Of a stretch of DNA of 64,000 bases, positions 1-9,927 are shown in pieces. The stretch comes from Leifsonia poae. GTDB lineage: Bacteria; Actinomycetota; Actinomycetes; Actinomycetales; Microbacteriaceae. How positions within the stretch are numbered: the first letter of the stretch is position 1; each line of letters begins with the position of its first letter. Under the pieces are notes generated by a model. That model was not told the origin of the DNA and made no database searches. It was given only the letters and a program-made list of their open reading frames with translations. The DNA lies in the NCBI RefSeq assembly GCF_027921845.1, contig NZ_BSEN01000001.1:20564-84563 (forward strand), given 5' to 3'. Position numbers and translations under genes: made by a program.

Positions 1-713
1 ATGCCGATGCGCTGCTGGGCGAACACGAAGATGTCGTTCCAGAGCCGCGCCTCCTCGTGGCTCTCCAGCTTGGGCAGGTAGAAGTACGGCCCGCGCCCGG
101 CGGCGACCAGCTCGTGGGCGTTGTGCCAGAAGTACAGTCCGAAGTCGACGAGCGACGCGCTCGCCGGCGACGTGCGCCCCGCGCGGTCGGTGAAGCTCAG
201 GTGCTTCTCCACGAGGTGCCAGCCGCGGGGGCGCATCACGATGGTCGGAGTGAGCTCCGGCGGCGTCGTGACGCGGTACTCCTTGCCCTCCTGGCTCGTG
301 AACCGGATGTTCGAGCGCACCGCGTCGTGCAGCGAGAGCTGGCCGCCGATCACGTTGCCCCAGGTGGGGCTGGTGGCGTCCTCCAGGTCGGCCAGCCACA
401 CCCGGGCGCCGGAATTGAGGGCGTTGATCGCCATCTTGGGGTCGGTCGGTCCGGTGATCTCGACCCGGCGGTCCGCGAGCCCCGGACCCGCGCCCGCGAC
501 CCTCCACGTCGGGTCCTCCCGGATGGCGGCCGTCGTCGTGAGGAATTTCGGATCGCGGCCGTTCGCTGCGTCGGTGCGCTTGCGCAGCCGCTCGAGCAGG
601 AGCTCCTGCCGGCGGCCGGCGAAGGCCTGGTGCAGGTGGTCGATGAAGGCGATGGCGTCGGGGGTCAGGATCTCATCGAAGCGTTCGCCGGTGCTGCCGG
701 TGATCTCGATCAT
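1..713 (-). CDS. aceB: malate synthase A, N-terminal part (runs off left edge)
   Basis: Minus-strand reading from an ATG at 713 gives about 237 residues before the window edge, with no stop. The protein starts MIEITGST and carries the malate synthase A stretches MRPRGWHLVEKH and LEDATSPTWGN. Malate synthase condenses glyoxylate with acetyl-CoA to malate, the second glyoxylate-shunt step, in the cytoplasm. The ribosome site is AGAAGAAG just before the ATG. It lies 43 bases downstream of aceA on the same strand, so the two are probably cotranscribed under the divergent RamB-like regulator. The C-terminal half, with the catalytic Asp, lies outside the window. Family assignment is secure from the visible part. 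Confidence 0.93.
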   Translation of the reverse strand, partial: MIEITGSTGERFDEILTPDAIAFIDHLHQAFAGRRQELLLERLRKRTDAANGRDPKFLTTTAAIREDPTWRVAGAGPGLADRRVEITGPTDPKMAINALNSGARVWLADLEDATSPTWGNVIGGQLSLHDAVRSNIRFTSQEGKEYRVTTPPELTPTIVMRPRGWHLVEKHLSFTDRAGRTSPASASLVDFGLYFWHNAHELVAAGRGPYFYLPKLESHEEARLWNDIFVFAQQRIG

Positions 714-756
714 GGTCTTCTTCTCTCGTGTCGGTGGTGCAGGTCGTGCCGGACGA

Positions 757-2058
757 TCAGAACTGGTGCTCCTCGGTGGAGCCGACCAGGGCGAGCGTTT
801 CGCTGTCGGGGTTGAGCGCTGTCGCGATGCGGTCGAAATAGCCCGTGCCGACCTCCCGCTGGTGGCGGGTGGCGGTGTAGCCGTCGCGCTCCGAGGCGAA
901 TTCCGCCTCCTGCAGGTCGACGTAGGCGCTCATCTGGCGAGCGGCGTAGTCCTGGGCGAGCGTGAACATCGAGTGGTTGAGGGCGTGGAAGCCCGCAAGG
1001 GTGATGAATTGGAAGGCGTAGCCGTAGCCGGCGAGCTCCCGCTGGAATCGCGCGATCCGGTCGTCGTCGAGGTGCGACTTCCAGTTGAACGACGGCGAGC
1101 AGTTGTACGCGAGCTTCTTGCCGGGGAAGTCGCGATGGATGCGCTCGGCGAAGGCGCGGGCGAGCTCCAGGTCGGGCTCGGCGCTCTCCACCCAGAGCAG
1201 GTCGGCGTACGGCGCGTAGGCGAGGCCGCGGGCGATCACCGGATCGATCCCGTTGCGCACCTCGTAGAAGCCGTCCGCCGTGCGTTCGCCGTTCAGGAAC
1301 GGACGGTCGCGTTCGTCGTGGTCGCTGGTGAGCAGCGTGGCGGCCAGCGCATCCGTGCGTGCGATCACGATCGTCGGAACGCCCGCGACGTCGGCCGCCA
1401 GCCTGGCCGCGTTCAGCGTGCGGATGTGCTGGCCGGTCGGCACCAGCACCTTGCCGCCCATGTGCCCGCACTTCTTCTCGCTGGCGAGCTGGTCCTCCCA
1501 GTGCACGCCGGCCGCGCCCGCCTCGATCATCGAGTGCATGAGCTCGTAGGCGTTGAGCGGGCCGCCGAAACCGGCCTCGGCGTCGGCGACGATCGGTGCC
1601 ATCCAGTCGGCGACCGGCCCGTCGGTGCCTTCGATCTGGCCGGCGCGCAGCAGCGCGTTGTTGATGCGGCGCACGACCGCCGGCACCGAGTTCACGGGGT
1701 ACAGGCTCTGGTCCGGGTAGGTCTGCCCCGACAGGTTCGCGTCGGCGGCGACCTGCCAGCCCGAGAGGTAGATCGCCTGCAGCCCGGCGCGCACCTGCTG
1801 AACGGCCTGGTTGCCGGTGAGCGCACCCAGCGCCGCGATCCACGCCGTGTCGTCACTGCTCCGGATGGCGTCCCAGAGCCGCTCGGCACCCCGGCGGGCG
1901 AGCGTGCGCTCCTCACGAACGGGACCGCGCAGGGCGATGACGTCGGCGGCGGTGTAGTCGCGGCGGATGCCCGACCAACGCGGGTCCGCATCCCATTCGA
2001 GCTGGAGCTCGGCCGCCGTCTGAACGGTGTCGCCGGGGCGGGTGTTTTGAGTGCTCAT
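757..2058 (-). CDS. aceA: isocitrate lyase
   Basis: Encodes 433 aa, the normal length for the short bacterial/actinobacterial isocitrate lyase. It splits isocitrate into succinate and glyoxylate, the committed step of the glyoxylate shunt needed for growth on acetate or fatty acids. The active-site signature KKCGHMGGK is present near residue 205, and the ends [10 protein letters not shown] and STEEHQF are family-like. The ATG at 2058 is chosen because the family N-terminus starts there; the open frame extends upstream only as junk. It is the first gene of an aceA-aceB pair. The 153-base gap to the divergent RamB-like regulator holds a perfect inverted repeat (2153-2174) that is a candidate operator. 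Confidence 0.97.
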   Translation of the reverse strand: MSTQNTRPGDTVQTAAELQLEWDADPRWSGIRRDYTAADVIALRGPVREERTLARRGAERLWDAIRSSDDTAWIAALGALTGNQAVQQVRAGLQAIYLSGWQVAADANLSGQTYPDQSLYPVNSVPAVVRRINNALLRAGQIEGTDGPVADWMAPIVADAEAGFGGPLNAYELMHSMIEAGAAGVHWEDQLASEKKCGHMGGKVLVPTGQHIRTLNAARLAADVAGVPTIVIARTDALAATLLTSDHDERDRPFLNGERTADGFYEVRNGIDPVIARGLAYAPYADLLWVESAEPDLELARAFAERIHRDFPGKKLAYNCSPSFNWKSHLDDDRIARFQRELAGYGYAFQFITLAGFHALNHSMFTLAQDYAARQMSAYVDLQEAEFASERDGYTATRHQREVGTGYFDRIATALNPDSETLALVGSTEEHQF

Positions 2059-2152
2059 CCTGACCTCCGTGGTCGTGTGATGTGGTCGATCGAATCGGCT
2101 GGGTGACTTCGATCCTGGGCGGGCTGCACACGTCCCGGCCAAGAAAGCCCGG

Positions 2153-2174
2153 CAGAAGAATCCGCGTTCTTCTG
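2153..2174. promoter_or_regulatory. inverted repeat between aceA and the RamB-like gene, candidate operator
   Basis: CAGAAGAA and TTCTTCTG form perfect 8-base arms around the 6-base spacer TCCGCG. It is the only clear dyad in the divergent gap between aceA and the regulator, 38 bases before the regulator start. The next bases (TTTGCCAGAACTTCGC, 2175-2190) loosely resemble the AAACTTTGCAAA-type RamB motif known from corynebacteria. Operator function is inferred. Confidence 0.5.
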
Positions 2175-2211
2175 TTTGCCAGAACTTCGCGGGGGTGTCA
2201 CGATGTGCTGC

Positions 2212-3681
2212 ATGACCGACACCGTCGACGACGACGTGAATGTGGACGCCCTCACGCTGGGCCGTCGCATCCGCGCCTATCGCGTGCAGCGCGGCCTGAC
2301 GCTGGAGGCACTGGCGCAGGCGATCGATCGTGCGCCGTCGCAGGTGTCCACGATCGAGAACGGCAACCGCGAGCCGAGGCTCGCCCTCCTGCGCGCGATC
2401 GCCGCTGCGCTCGGAGTGACGGTCGACGACCTGCTCGATCCGACGCCTCCGGATGAGCGCGCCGCCCTCGAGATCGCGGTCGAGCGGGCTCAGCGCGGGC
2501 CGGTGTTCGCGGCCCTCGGCATCGAGCCCGTGCGCGTGTCGAAAGCCCAGGCGGACGCCGGACTCCGCGCCATCCTGGCGCTGCACCAGGAGGTGGAGCG
2601 CCTGCACCGCGAGCGCGCGGCGACCCCCGAGGAGGCCAGGCGGGCGAACGCCGAGCTGCGCGCGACGATGCGCGCCCGCGACAACTACTTCGCCGAGCTG
2701 GAGGAGATCGCGGCGTCGCTGCTCACCTCGGTCGGGCACGCCGGCGGCCCCGTCTCGCAGCAGACCGTCTCCGACATGGCCGACCACCTCGGCTACTCGC
2801 TGCACTACGTCGGCGACCTGCCGCACTCGACCCGTTCGGTGACCGACAAGCGCAACGGCCGCATCTACCTGCCCACCGAGCAGTCGGCCTCGCGGGACTC
2901 GCGGTCGCCGATCCTGCAGGCCTTCGCGTCACATCTGCTCGGCCACGACGAGCCGGGAAACTACGCCGATTTTCTGCGGCAGCGCGTCGAGACCAACTAC
3001 CTCACGGCGGCCCTGCTGCTGCCCGAGCGCGACGCCGTCGCCCTGCTCGCCGAGGCCAAGAACTTCCGCCGCATCTCGATGGAGGACCTCCGCGACGCCT
3101 TCGCCGTGTCGTACGAGACGGCGGCGCACCGGTTCACCAACCTCGCGACCGCCCGGCTGGGCATCCCGGTGCACTTCATGAAGGTGCACGAGTCGGGCAC
3201 GATCATCAAGGCGTACGAGAACGACGCGGTCGCCTTCCCGTCGGATGCGCTGGGCGCGATCGAGGGGACACCGGTGTGCCGCAGCTGGACCGCGCGAACG
3301 GTCTTCGACGTCGCGGATCGGTTCAGCCCGTACTACCAGTACACCGACACGCCCCGGGGGACGTACTGGTGCACCTCACGCATCGAGAAGGCCAAGGAAG
3401 GCGACTACTCGGTGAGCGTCGGAGTCCCGTTTGCCGACGTCAAATGGTTCCGCGGCCGCGAGACCGCGCACCGTGCCATCTCGACCTGTCCGGATGAGGC
3501 GTGCTGCCGCCGCGCACCCGCCGCGCTCGCGAGTACCTGGGAGGGCCAGTCATGGCCGAGCGCACGCACCCCGACGAGTCTGCTGGCGGCCCTGCCGACG
3601 GGGACCTTCCCGGGCGTCGACGCCACCGAGGTCTATACGTTCCTCGAGCGGCACGCGCCCGCCGGCCGGTCGAACGGCTAG
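2212..3681 (+). CDS. ramB: RamB-like regulator of acetate/glyoxylate metabolism (XRE HTH + ImmA/IrrE-like + ScfR domain)
   Basis: 489 aa from the ATG at 2212. An earlier in-frame ATG at 2203 has no better context. An XRE-type helix-turn-helix occupies about residues 15-75. A middle region contains [10 protein letters not shown], a degenerate metallopeptidase-like HxxxH typical of COG3800 proteins. The C-terminal short-chain-fatty-acyl regulator domain has paired cysteines (STCPDEACC). In Corynebacterium, RamB represses aceA and aceB and modulates acetate genes; here it is divergent from aceA-aceB, which supports the same role. The PrpR/MldR relatives that control propionate genes share this architecture, so RamB is a best assignment by context. 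The stop overlaps the convergent lipoprotein stop in the four bases CTAG. Confidence 0.85.
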   Translation: MTDTVDDDVNVDALTLGRRIRAYRVQRGLTLEALAQAIDRAPSQVSTIENGNREPRLALLRAIAAALGVTVDDLLDPTPPDERAALEIAVERAQRGPVFAALGIEPVRVSKAQADAGLRAILALHQEVERLHRERAATPEEARRANAELRATMRARDNYFAELEEIAASLLTSVGHAGGPVSQQTVSDMADHLGYSLHYVGDLPHSTRSVTDKRNGRIYLPTEQSASRDSRSPILQAFASHLLGHDEPGNYADFLRQRVETNYLTAALLLPERDAVALLAEAKNFRRISMEDLRDAFAVSYETAAHRFTNLATARLGIPVHFMKVHESGTIIKAYENDAVAFPSDALGAIEGTPVCRSWTARTVFDVADRFSPYYQYTDTPRGTYWCTSRIEKAKEGDYSVSVGVPFADVKWFRGRETAHRAISTCPDEACCRRAPAALASTWEGQSWPSARTPTSLLAALPTGTFPGVDATEVYTFLERHAPAGRSNG

Positions 3682-4133
3682 ATGTCCTTCAGCGTGAAGT
3701 CGATGAGCGTCGGCGTGCCGAGCGTCCCGCCGATCGTGCAGACGGCGATGACGTTGCCCACGCCCTCGTGCGTGCCGGGCGGAAGAGTCATGCCGACGAT
3801 CGCCTGGTAGGACCCGTCGGGGTTCTTCGTCGGAGGCTGCGCGGCGTTGTACGGCCGGAGCTCCGTGCTCGGAGCCTGCGCGAGATACTCATGAGCGCCC
3901 AGCACCGCGCAGGCGGTCCACGCCGCTAGCGGCGTCATGGCGTCGTCCGGTGAGGCGGCGACCGGAGCCGGGGTCGCCGTGACCGTCGCGGTCGCGGTGG
4001 CCGTGACCGTCACGGTCGGCGCCGGCGACGGCGATGCGGCCGGCGACCCGGCGCATCCGGCCAGCGACAGGCCGGCGACGATCACCGCGGCCCCCGCCAC
4101 GCTCCGAATGATGATGGAGACCCGATGTCTCAT
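3678..4133 (-). CDS. small secreted lipoprotein of unknown function
   Basis: 151 aa. It begins MRHRVSII, followed by a hydrophobic segment and the lipobox LAGC (Cys about residue 27), so it should be a lipid-anchored extracellular protein. After the Cys comes a Ser/Pro linker and a run of alternating Thr-Val/Thr-Ala residues (about 40-58), then a roughly 90-residue domain containing GSYQAIVGMTLPPGTHEG and two cysteines (TACAV, AVCTI) that may form a disulphide. I do not recognise the domain. It is convergent with the RamB-like gene (stop codons share bases) and divergent from the amine oxidase. The Thr-rich DNA is a simple-sequence tract. Confidence 0.8.
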   Translation of the reverse strand: MRHRVSIIIRSVAGAAVIVAGLSLAGCAGSPAASPSPAPTVTVTATATATVTATPAPVAASPDDAMTPLAAWTACAVLGAHEYLAQAPSTELRPYNAAQPPTKNPDGSYQAIVGMTLPPGTHEGVGNVIAVCTIGGTLGTPTLIDFTLKDI

Positions 4134-4317
4134 GGCTTCCCCCGAACTCGAGCTGGTGCACGAAGAAGTGCGAAGTGTGCAGCACTGCAGAGTCTAGGGA
4201 GCGCACCCCTCGGACGGAATGAATGGAATGGTCACGATTTCGCGACGGAATCCGTCGGGACGGTTCGGTGAGGCTTGCGAGAATGTCACAAACCGACAGA
4301 GGGGCGGGTACCGATCC

Positions 4318-5724
4318 GTGGGTGACACCGTTTTCGAGAGGATGCGTCCGGACGCATCGGCCGTGCGGCATGCGCTCGACGGCACGCGTCAGGCGACGTT
4401 CTGGATCGAGGACGCGCCCGGCGACGCGTACCCGCGGCTGACGGCCGACCTCGCCTGCGATCTGGTGGTGGTCGGCGGCGGCTACTCGGGGCTGTGGACC
4501 GCGCTGCTCGCCAAGCGGGAGGATCCCACCGCGCGCGTCGTGCTGCTCGAGGGCCGGCGGATCGGCTGGGCCGCCTCCGGCCGCAACGGAGGATTCTGCG
4601 AGGCCAGCCTCACGCACGGCGACGACAACGGGCTCAGCCGGTTCCCTCAGGAGTTCGACCAGCTGCAGCGCCTCGGCATGGAGAACCTCGACGAGATCGA
4701 GCGCACCGTCTCCGAGCTGGCGCTCGATGCCGACTTCGAGCGCAACGGAGCGATCGACATCGCCACCGAGCCCTACCAGGTCGACTGGCTCCGCGAGGCG
4801 GCGAACGGCGACGACGCCGTCTTCCTCGACACCGAGGCCGTGCGGGCCCAGGTCGACTCCCCCAGCTATCTCGCGGGGCTGCTCCGAACGCGCGACTCCG
4901 CGCTCGTGCATCCGGCCAAGCTCGCCCGAGCTCTCGCCCGCGCCTGCGTCGCCGCCGGTGTCGAGATCTTCGAGCACACCCCGGTCGAGTCGATCGGCGA
5001 CGGCACCGCGCTCCGCACCCCGCTGGCGACCGTCGCCGCCCAGCGCACCGCCCTCGCCACCAACGTGTTCCCGTCCCTGCTCAAGCGCAACCGGCTGGCC
5101 ACCGTGCCCGTCTACGACTACGTGCTCATGACCGAGCCGCTGACGGATGCGCAGCTCGCGTCCATCGGCTGGTCCGGCCGCCAGGGCCTCGGCGACTCGG
5201 CCAACCAGTTCCACTACTACCGCCTGTCGGCCGACAACCGCATCCTGTTCGGCGGCTACGACGCGATCTACCACTTCGGCGGCCGGGTGCGCGAGGAGTA
5301 CGAGAACCGGCCGGTCACCTTCGAGCGGCTGGCCGAGCACTTCCTCACGACGTTCCCGCAGTTGGAGGGCATCCGGTTCACCAACAAGTGGGCGGGCGCG
5401 ATCGACACCTGCAGCCGGTTCTGCGCGTTCTTCGGCTCCGCCAGGGGCGGCCGCGTCGCGTACGCCACCGGCTACACCGGACTCGGTGTCGCGGCGACGC
5501 ACTTCGGAGCCAAGGTGATGCTCGACCTGCTCGCCGGCCGCAGCACCGAGCGCACCGAGCTCGCGATGGTGAAGAGCCGCCCCCTGCCGTTCCCGCCCGA
5601 GCCGGCGGCGGCGATCGGGATCAACCTCACCCGCTGGTCCCTCGACCGGGCCGACCACAACGCGGGCACCCGCAATCTGTTCCTCAAGACCCTCGACGCC
5701 GTCGGACTCGGCTTCGACTCCTGA
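4318..5724 (+). CDS. FAD-dependent amine oxidoreductase, PuuB/DadA-like
   Basis: 468 aa from the GTG at 4318, preceded by an AGAGGGG ribosome site; the longer open frame upstream looks non-coding. The FAD dinucleotide-binding motif [10 protein letters not shown] sits near residue 45 and GRNGGFCE follows. The C-terminal part is typical of gamma-glutamylputrescine oxidase-type DAO proteins ([11 protein letters not shown]). The likely reaction is oxidation of a primary/secondary amine or gamma-glutamyl-amine to an aldehyde with release of ammonia and H2O2. It heads an operon with a PotABCD-like importer (25-base gap to the ATPase gene). No gamma-glutamylpolyamine synthetase (PuuA) is in view, so the true substrate, free or glutamylated amine, is open. 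Confidence 0.85.
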   Translation: MGDTVFERMRPDASAVRHALDGTRQATFWIEDAPGDAYPRLTADLACDLVVVGGGYSGLWTALLAKREDPTARVVLLEGRRIGWAASGRNGGFCEASLTHGDDNGLSRFPQEFDQLQRLGMENLDEIERTVSELALDADFERNGAIDIATEPYQVDWLREAANGDDAVFLDTEAVRAQVDSPSYLAGLLRTRDSALVHPAKLARALARACVAAGVEIFEHTPVESIGDGTALRTPLATVAAQRTALATNVFPSLLKRNRLATVPVYDYVLMTEPLTDAQLASIGWSGRQGLGDSANQFHYYRLSADNRILFGGYDAIYHFGGRVREEYENRPVTFERLAEHFLTTFPQLEGIRFTNKWAGAIDTCSRFCAFFGSARGGRVAYATGYTGLGVAATHFGAKVMLDLLAGRSTERTELAMVKSRPLPFPPEPAAAIGINLTRWSLDRADHNAGTRNLFLKTLDAVGLGFDS

Positions 5725-5749
5725 CCAGCCGCCCGCAAGGAGACCCCGC

Positions 5750-6892
5750 ATGACGCTCACCCAGAAGAACTCTGCCCCGACCGCCCCCGATGCCGACGGC
5801 TCGGTGCGGCTGCGGGGCATCACCAAGCGCTTCGGCGATGCGACGGCGGTGGCCGGGGTCGACCTGGACGTGCAGTCGGGCGAGTTCCTGTCGCTGCTCG
5901 GCCCGTCGGGCTGCGGCAAGACCACGCTGCTGCGGATGATCGCCGGGTTCGAGCATCCGGATGAGGGCGACATCGAGGTCGGCGGCACCAGCGTCCTCGA
6001 CATTCCGCCGTACAAGCGCCCGGTCAACACCGTGTTCCAGTCGTACGCGCTGTTCCCGCACATGACGGTCGCCGAGAACGTCGCCTACGGGCTGCGGCAG
6101 AAGCGGGTTCCGCGCTCGGAGGTCGCGACGCGGGTGCGCGACGCGCTCGACATGGCCCGGATGGGCGGCTTCGCCGACCGGAGCCCGCAGAAGCTCTCGG
6201 GCGGCCAGCAGCAGCGCGTCGCCCTGGCCAGGGCGCTGGTGAACCGCCCGAAGGTGCTGCTGCTCGACGAGCCGATGTCGGCCCTCGATCGCAAGCTGCG
6301 CGAGGAGATGCAGATCGAGCTGAAGCTGCTGCAGCGCCAGCTCGGCATCACATTTGTGTTCGTCACGCACGACCAGCAGGAGGCGCTGTCGATGAGCGAC
6401 CGCATCGTGGTGATGCAGGGCGGCACGATCCAGCAGGTCGGCACGACCGAGGCCGTGTACGCGTCGCCCGCGAACGCTTTCGTCGCGGGATTCATCGGAA
6501 AGCAGAACTTCATCGACGCGACGGTGCAGCCCGACGGCGCGCTGCTCGGAGCCGACGGCGCCGTCCGGTCGGCGGGCGTGCCCGACGCGCCGGGCGCCCC
6601 CGGCAGCCGGGTGCGGGTCGCCGTCCGCGCCGAGGCCGTCTCCGTGAGCGCCACGCGGCCGGGCACCACCGCCGTGCGCGGCACGCTCGCAGGCATCTCG
6701 TTCCTCGGCGACGTGATCCAATACGTCGTCGTGACCGCGAGCGGACAGGAACTGCTCTCGCGCCGCCCACCGGCCCAGGCCGAGCAGCTCAGCACGGGCG
6801 ACACCGTCTGGTGCGGCTGGAGCGACGCCGACCTCCACGTCTTCCCCGCCGACGAGCCACGCGACGCCGCCCGCGACGACGAGGCCGCCTGA
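5750..6892 (+). CDS. potA: polyamine-type ABC transporter ATP-binding protein (PotA-like)
   Basis: 380 aa. ABC ATPase domain with Walker [10 protein letters not shown] (about residue 50), Q-loop [11 protein letters not shown], signature LSGGQQQR, Walker [13 protein letters not shown] and the H-loop [10 protein letters not shown]-terminal TOBE-like regulatory region (about 270-370) is typical of the PotA/CysA/MalK branch. It energises import through the PotB/PotC-like channel encoded downstream. A good ribosome site (AAGGAG) lies upstream, and one base separates it from the binding-protein gene. Spermidine/putrescine specificity is inferred from the gene set and the neighbouring PuuB-like oxidase; other small cations or amines are possible. 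Confidence 0.93.
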   Translation: MTLTQKNSAPTAPDADGSVRLRGITKRFGDATAVAGVDLDVQSGEFLSLLGPSGCGKTTLLRMIAGFEHPDEGDIEVGGTSVLDIPPYKRPVNTVFQSYALFPHMTVAENVAYGLRQKRVPRSEVATRVRDALDMARMGGFADRSPQKLSGGQQQRVALARALVNRPKVLLLDEPMSALDRKLREEMQIELKLLQRQLGITFVFVTHDQQEALSMSDRIVVMQGGTIQQVGTTEAVYASPANAFVAGFIGKQNFIDATVQPDGALLGADGAVRSAGVPDAPGAPGSRVRVAVRAEAVSVSATRPGTTAVRGTLAGISFLGDVIQYVVVTASGQELLSRRPPAQAEQLSTGDTVWCGWSDADLHVFPADEPRDAARDDEAA

Positions 6893-6893
6893 G

Positions 6894-8072
6894 ATGCGGG
6901 GCTCCCGCCGCGCCGCCGACGTCGTCGCGCTCATCCCCGAGGTCGGCTCCTCCCGTCTCACCCGCAGGGCCCTGCTCAGCGGTTTCGCCGTCGCCGGCGC
7001 CGGACTCGTGCTGACCGCCTGCAGCAGGCAGACCGCGTTCGGCGCCTCCGCGCGAGTGGACGGCACGCTCGAGAGCCAGCTGAACGTCTACAGCTGGGGC
7101 GACTACGACGACCCGGCGAACATCAACGCCTTCCAGAAGAAGAGCGGCGTGACGGTGCAGCTCGACAGCTACGGCTCCAATGAGGAGATGATCGCCAAGC
7201 TGGGCGCCACGCGAGGGACCAGCGGCTACGACATCGTCGTGCCGACCGGCAACTACGTGCCGATGATGGTCGCCAACGGGCTGCTGCAGAAGCTCGATCA
7301 CTCCCGGCTGAAGAACATCGGCAACCTCGACCCGCTCTACACGAATCAGTCGTGGGACCCCGGCAACCGCTACACGGTCTGCAAAGACTGGGGCACGACC
7401 GGCTTCGCCTACGACACCGACGTCATCACCCGGCCGATGAGCTCCTGGGCCGACTTCCTCGACGCCGCACAGCACGAGGCCAGCAAGAACGTGGCCGTGC
7501 TGGAGGACCCGTGGGAGGTCACCAGCATGTACTTCGGCGCCCATGGCATCGACCCGAACACCACGAAGAAGGCCGACCTCGACGCCTGCGAGACCTACCT
7601 GGTGAACACGCTCGCCCCGCACGTGAAGGCGTTCAACTCGACCGCCGTCACCAGCGGCATCCCCGAGGGCACCTTCTCCCTCATCCAGGCCTTCAACGGC
7701 GACGCTCGCCAGGGGATGCTCGCGACCGACACGATCCCGAAGAACTGGAAGTTCGTGTACCCGACACCGACGGCCAACCTCTGGATGGACACCTGGGCGA
7801 TCGCGACGGGCGCCCAGCATCCGGATGCGGCCTACGCGTTCATCGACGCGATGCTCGAGCCGGACGCGTCGTACCGCGAGGTCGACTACATCGGCTACTC
7901 GACCGGCGTGAAGGGCCTGGAGGAACGAGCGAAGGAGGAGGGCTTCGACCTCCCCGAGCTGGTCTTCCCCTCCGCCGAGGTCATCTCACGGCTCACCCCG
8001 GCCGAGCTCAACGACGCGGCGGAGCGCCTCGTCTCGATCGTCAACCGCATGATGGCGAAGGCAGGTTCGTGA
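6894..8072 (+). CDS. potD: extracellular polyamine-binding lipoprotein (PotD-like), Tat-type signal
   Basis: 392 aa. The N-terminus has a twin-arginine motif (LTRRALLSG, Arg24-Arg25), a hydrophobic run and a lipobox LTAC (Cys43), so the protein is probably exported folded by Tat and lipid-anchored. The mature part starts with the PotD-family sequence LNVYSWGDYDDP and contains GSNEEMIAKL and YDIVVPTGNY. It should deliver polyamine or a related amine to the PotBC channel. The ATG follows the potA stop by one base, and the stop overlaps the start of the next gene (TGATG), implying translational coupling. The exact ligand cannot be read from sequence. Confidence 0.92.
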   Translation: MRGSRRAADVVALIPEVGSSRLTRRALLSGFAVAGAGLVLTACSRQTAFGASARVDGTLESQLNVYSWGDYDDPANINAFQKKSGVTVQLDSYGSNEEMIAKLGATRGTSGYDIVVPTGNYVPMMVANGLLQKLDHSRLKNIGNLDPLYTNQSWDPGNRYTVCKDWGTTGFAYDTDVITRPMSSWADFLDAAQHEASKNVAVLEDPWEVTSMYFGAHGIDPNTTKKADLDACETYLVNTLAPHVKAFNSTAVTSGIPEGTFSLIQAFNGDARQGMLATDTIPKNWKFVYPTPTANLWMDTWAIATGAQHPDAAYAFIDAMLEPDASYREVDYIGYSTGVKGLEERAKEEGFDLPELVFPSAEVISRLTPAELNDAAERLVSIVNRMMAKAGS

Positions 8073-9067
8073 TGACCACCGCTCTCACCGACACCCCGCT
8101 CGGAACGGAGCGTTTCGCACCGGCGACCGGCGTACCGCCCGTACCGCCCCGGAAACGCCGGCGGCTCCGGGTCTCCGGCACCACCATCGCCGGCTTCCCG
8201 ACCTGGGCTTTCGTGCTGTTCTTCTTCATCATCCCGCTGGCGCTGGTGCTCTGGTACAGCTTCGGCTACAAGCCCGATCTGTTCTCCGCGCACGCCAACG
8301 ACAGGCTCTCCTTCGACCGCTACGGCGAAGCGCTGGATGCGACGTTCCTCGGCACGTTCCTCAACACTCTGAAGATCGGGCTGCTCGGCACCGCGATCTG
8401 CCTGGTCATCGCTGTGCCGTTCGCCTACTGGCTCGCGGTCAAGCTCAAGCCGCAGTACCGGGCGCTCGCACTGGCCCTCGTGCTCGTGCCGTTCTGGACG
8501 AACTTCCTGGTGCGCACCCTCGGCTGGCAGATCGTGCTCTCCCCGCAGGGTTTCCTCTCGAACGCCTTGCAGAGCATGGGACTCCTGCACGGCAAGCTCG
8601 ACATCCTGTACACCCAGGCGGCGGTGCAGCTGGGCGTCGTGTACAACTATCTGCCGCTGATGATCCTGCCGCTGTACGTCGCGATGGATCGCGCCGGTCA
8701 GCCGCTGCGCGAGGCGAGCGCCGATCTGGGCGCGAACCGGGTGCGCACGTTCCTGCAGATCACCCTCCCCCTGGCGGCGCCGGGCATCGCCAGCGGCTGC
8801 CTGCTGGTGTTCATCCCGCTGATGGGCGACTACGTGACCGCCTCGGTCCTCGGCGGCGCTCAGGGCAACATGGTCGGCCAGCTCGTCGCCAGCCAGTTCA
8901 ACACCGCGCAGAACTGGGCGCTCGGCTCGGCGATGGCGGTGCTGCTGATGCTCTTCATCGCGGCCGCCGTCGTCATCGTCGGGGCCGTGCTGCTGATCGC
9001 CCGCTGGGCGCTCCGAAGGTCGCGCAGTGTCGACCTGACGGCAGTCGCGACGGGAGACGCGCGATGA
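8072..9067 (+). CDS. potB: ABC transporter permease (PotB-like)
   Basis: 331 aa from the ATG at 8072, which shares a base with the potD stop. A roughly 45-residue cytoplasmic N-tail rich in Pro/Arg precedes about six membrane segments (first one around FPTWAFVLFFFIIPLALVLW). The EAA loop that contacts the ATPase reads REASADLGANRVRTFLQITLPLAAPGI, in the usual place near residue 220. It pairs with PotC to form the channel. The ATGA overlap with potC indicates coupled translation. Longer upstream frames are shadows of potD. Confidence 0.93.
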   Translation: MTTALTDTPLGTERFAPATGVPPVPPRKRRRLRVSGTTIAGFPTWAFVLFFFIIPLALVLWYSFGYKPDLFSAHANDRLSFDRYGEALDATFLGTFLNTLKIGLLGTAICLVIAVPFAYWLAVKLKPQYRALALALVLVPFWTNFLVRTLGWQIVLSPQGFLSNALQSMGLLHGKLDILYTQAAVQLGVVYNYLPLMILPLYVAMDRAGQPLREASADLGANRVRTFLQITLPLAAPGIASGCLLVFIPLMGDYVTASVLGGAQGNMVGQLVASQFNTAQNWALGSAMAVLLMLFIAAAVVIVGAVLLIARWALRRSRSVDLTAVATGDAR

Positions 9068-9927
9068 GCACGAAGCGGGCCCGGCGCCGCGATGGCGTGC
9101 ACATCGGACTCACCGTCTGGGGCGTGCTGGTGTTCGCGTTCCTGTTCCTTCCGATCGTCGTGATGCTCGTCTACTCGTTCAACACCGGGCGGCTGCTCGC
9201 GACCTGGCAGGGCTTCGGCGTCACCGCCTACGCGAACGCCTGGGCGAACCCGGTCATCCGCGGGTCGGTGGTCACCTCGCTCGAGGCCGCCCTGGGCGCC
9301 GCCGTGCTGTCGACGATCCTCGGCACGCTCGGCGGTCTCGCCCTCGCCCGGTCGAAGGCGCGCACCTCCTGGGTGCTGTGGGCGACGCTGCTGCTCTCGA
9401 TCACCCTGTTCACCCCCGAGATCGTCGACGCGGTGTCGATGCTCCCCTGGTTCGTCAGCCTCGGCACCGACTTCGGGATCGGGATGTTCAGCGACGGTCT
9501 CGTGCGGCTGGTCGTCTCGCACGCCGTGCTGTCGGTCGCCGTCGTCACGTTCATCGTGCGGGCACGGATGCAGGGCATGGACGAGTCGCTCGAGGAGGCG
9601 GCCGCCGACCTGTACGCGCCGCCGCTCAAGCGGTTCTGGCAGATCACCCTGCCCGTCGCGAGCCCGGCCATCTGGGCGGGCGCGCTGATGTCGTTCACCC
9701 TCAGCCTGGACAACACGATCGTCTCCAGCTTCGTGCAGGTGCCCGGCTCGACACCCTGGCCGGTGTACATCTTCAGCTCGCTGCGGGTGGGACTGCGCCC
9801 GGAGATCGCTGCGGTCTCCGCCGTGATGTTCGTGCTGACGCTCGTTGCCCTCGCGGTGGTCGCCCTCGTGCTGCGGCGCGGTGGCGCGAACACCGAAGAG
9901 ATGGCCAAGACCCTGGCGAGCGCATGA
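9064..9927 (+). CDS. potC: ABC transporter permease (PotC-like)
   Basis: 287 aa with six predicted membrane helices; the first is around LVFAFLFLPIVVMLVYSF, the typical PotC start. The EAA motif is LEEAAADLYAPPLKRFWQITLPVASPAI near residue 180. It is the second half of the membrane channel for the PotABCD-type importer. Its start overlaps potB by four bases and its stop overlaps the small cupin gene by four bases (ATGA at both joints), so the whole run 4318-10277 behaves as one transcription unit. Confidence 0.93.
   Translation: MSTKRARRRDGVHIGLTVWGVLVFAFLFLPIVVMLVYSFNTGRLLATWQGFGVTAYANAWANPVIRGSVVTSLEAALGAAVLSTILGTLGGLALARSKARTSWVLWATLLLSITLFTPEIVDAVSMLPWFVSLGTDFGIGMFSDGLVRLVVSHAVLSVAVVTFIVRARMQGMDESLEEAAADLYAPPLKRFWQITLPVASPAIWAGALMSFTLSLDNTIVSSFVQVPGSTPWPVYIFSSLRVGLRPEIAAVSAVMFVLTLVALAVVALVLRRGGANTEEMAKTLASA

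Noticed and set aside
121..2106. Plus-strand open frame of 661 codons opposite aceB/aceA
   Set aside because: Antisense shadow of high-GC coding DNA; the minus strand gives complete isocitrate lyase and malate synthase motifs, while this frame shows no recognisable domain and an Arg/Val-rich composition typical of shadows.
3889..6063. Minus-strand frame of 724 codons opposite the amine oxidase and PotA genes
   Set aside because: Shadow of puuB-like/potA coding; no ribosome site, no domains.
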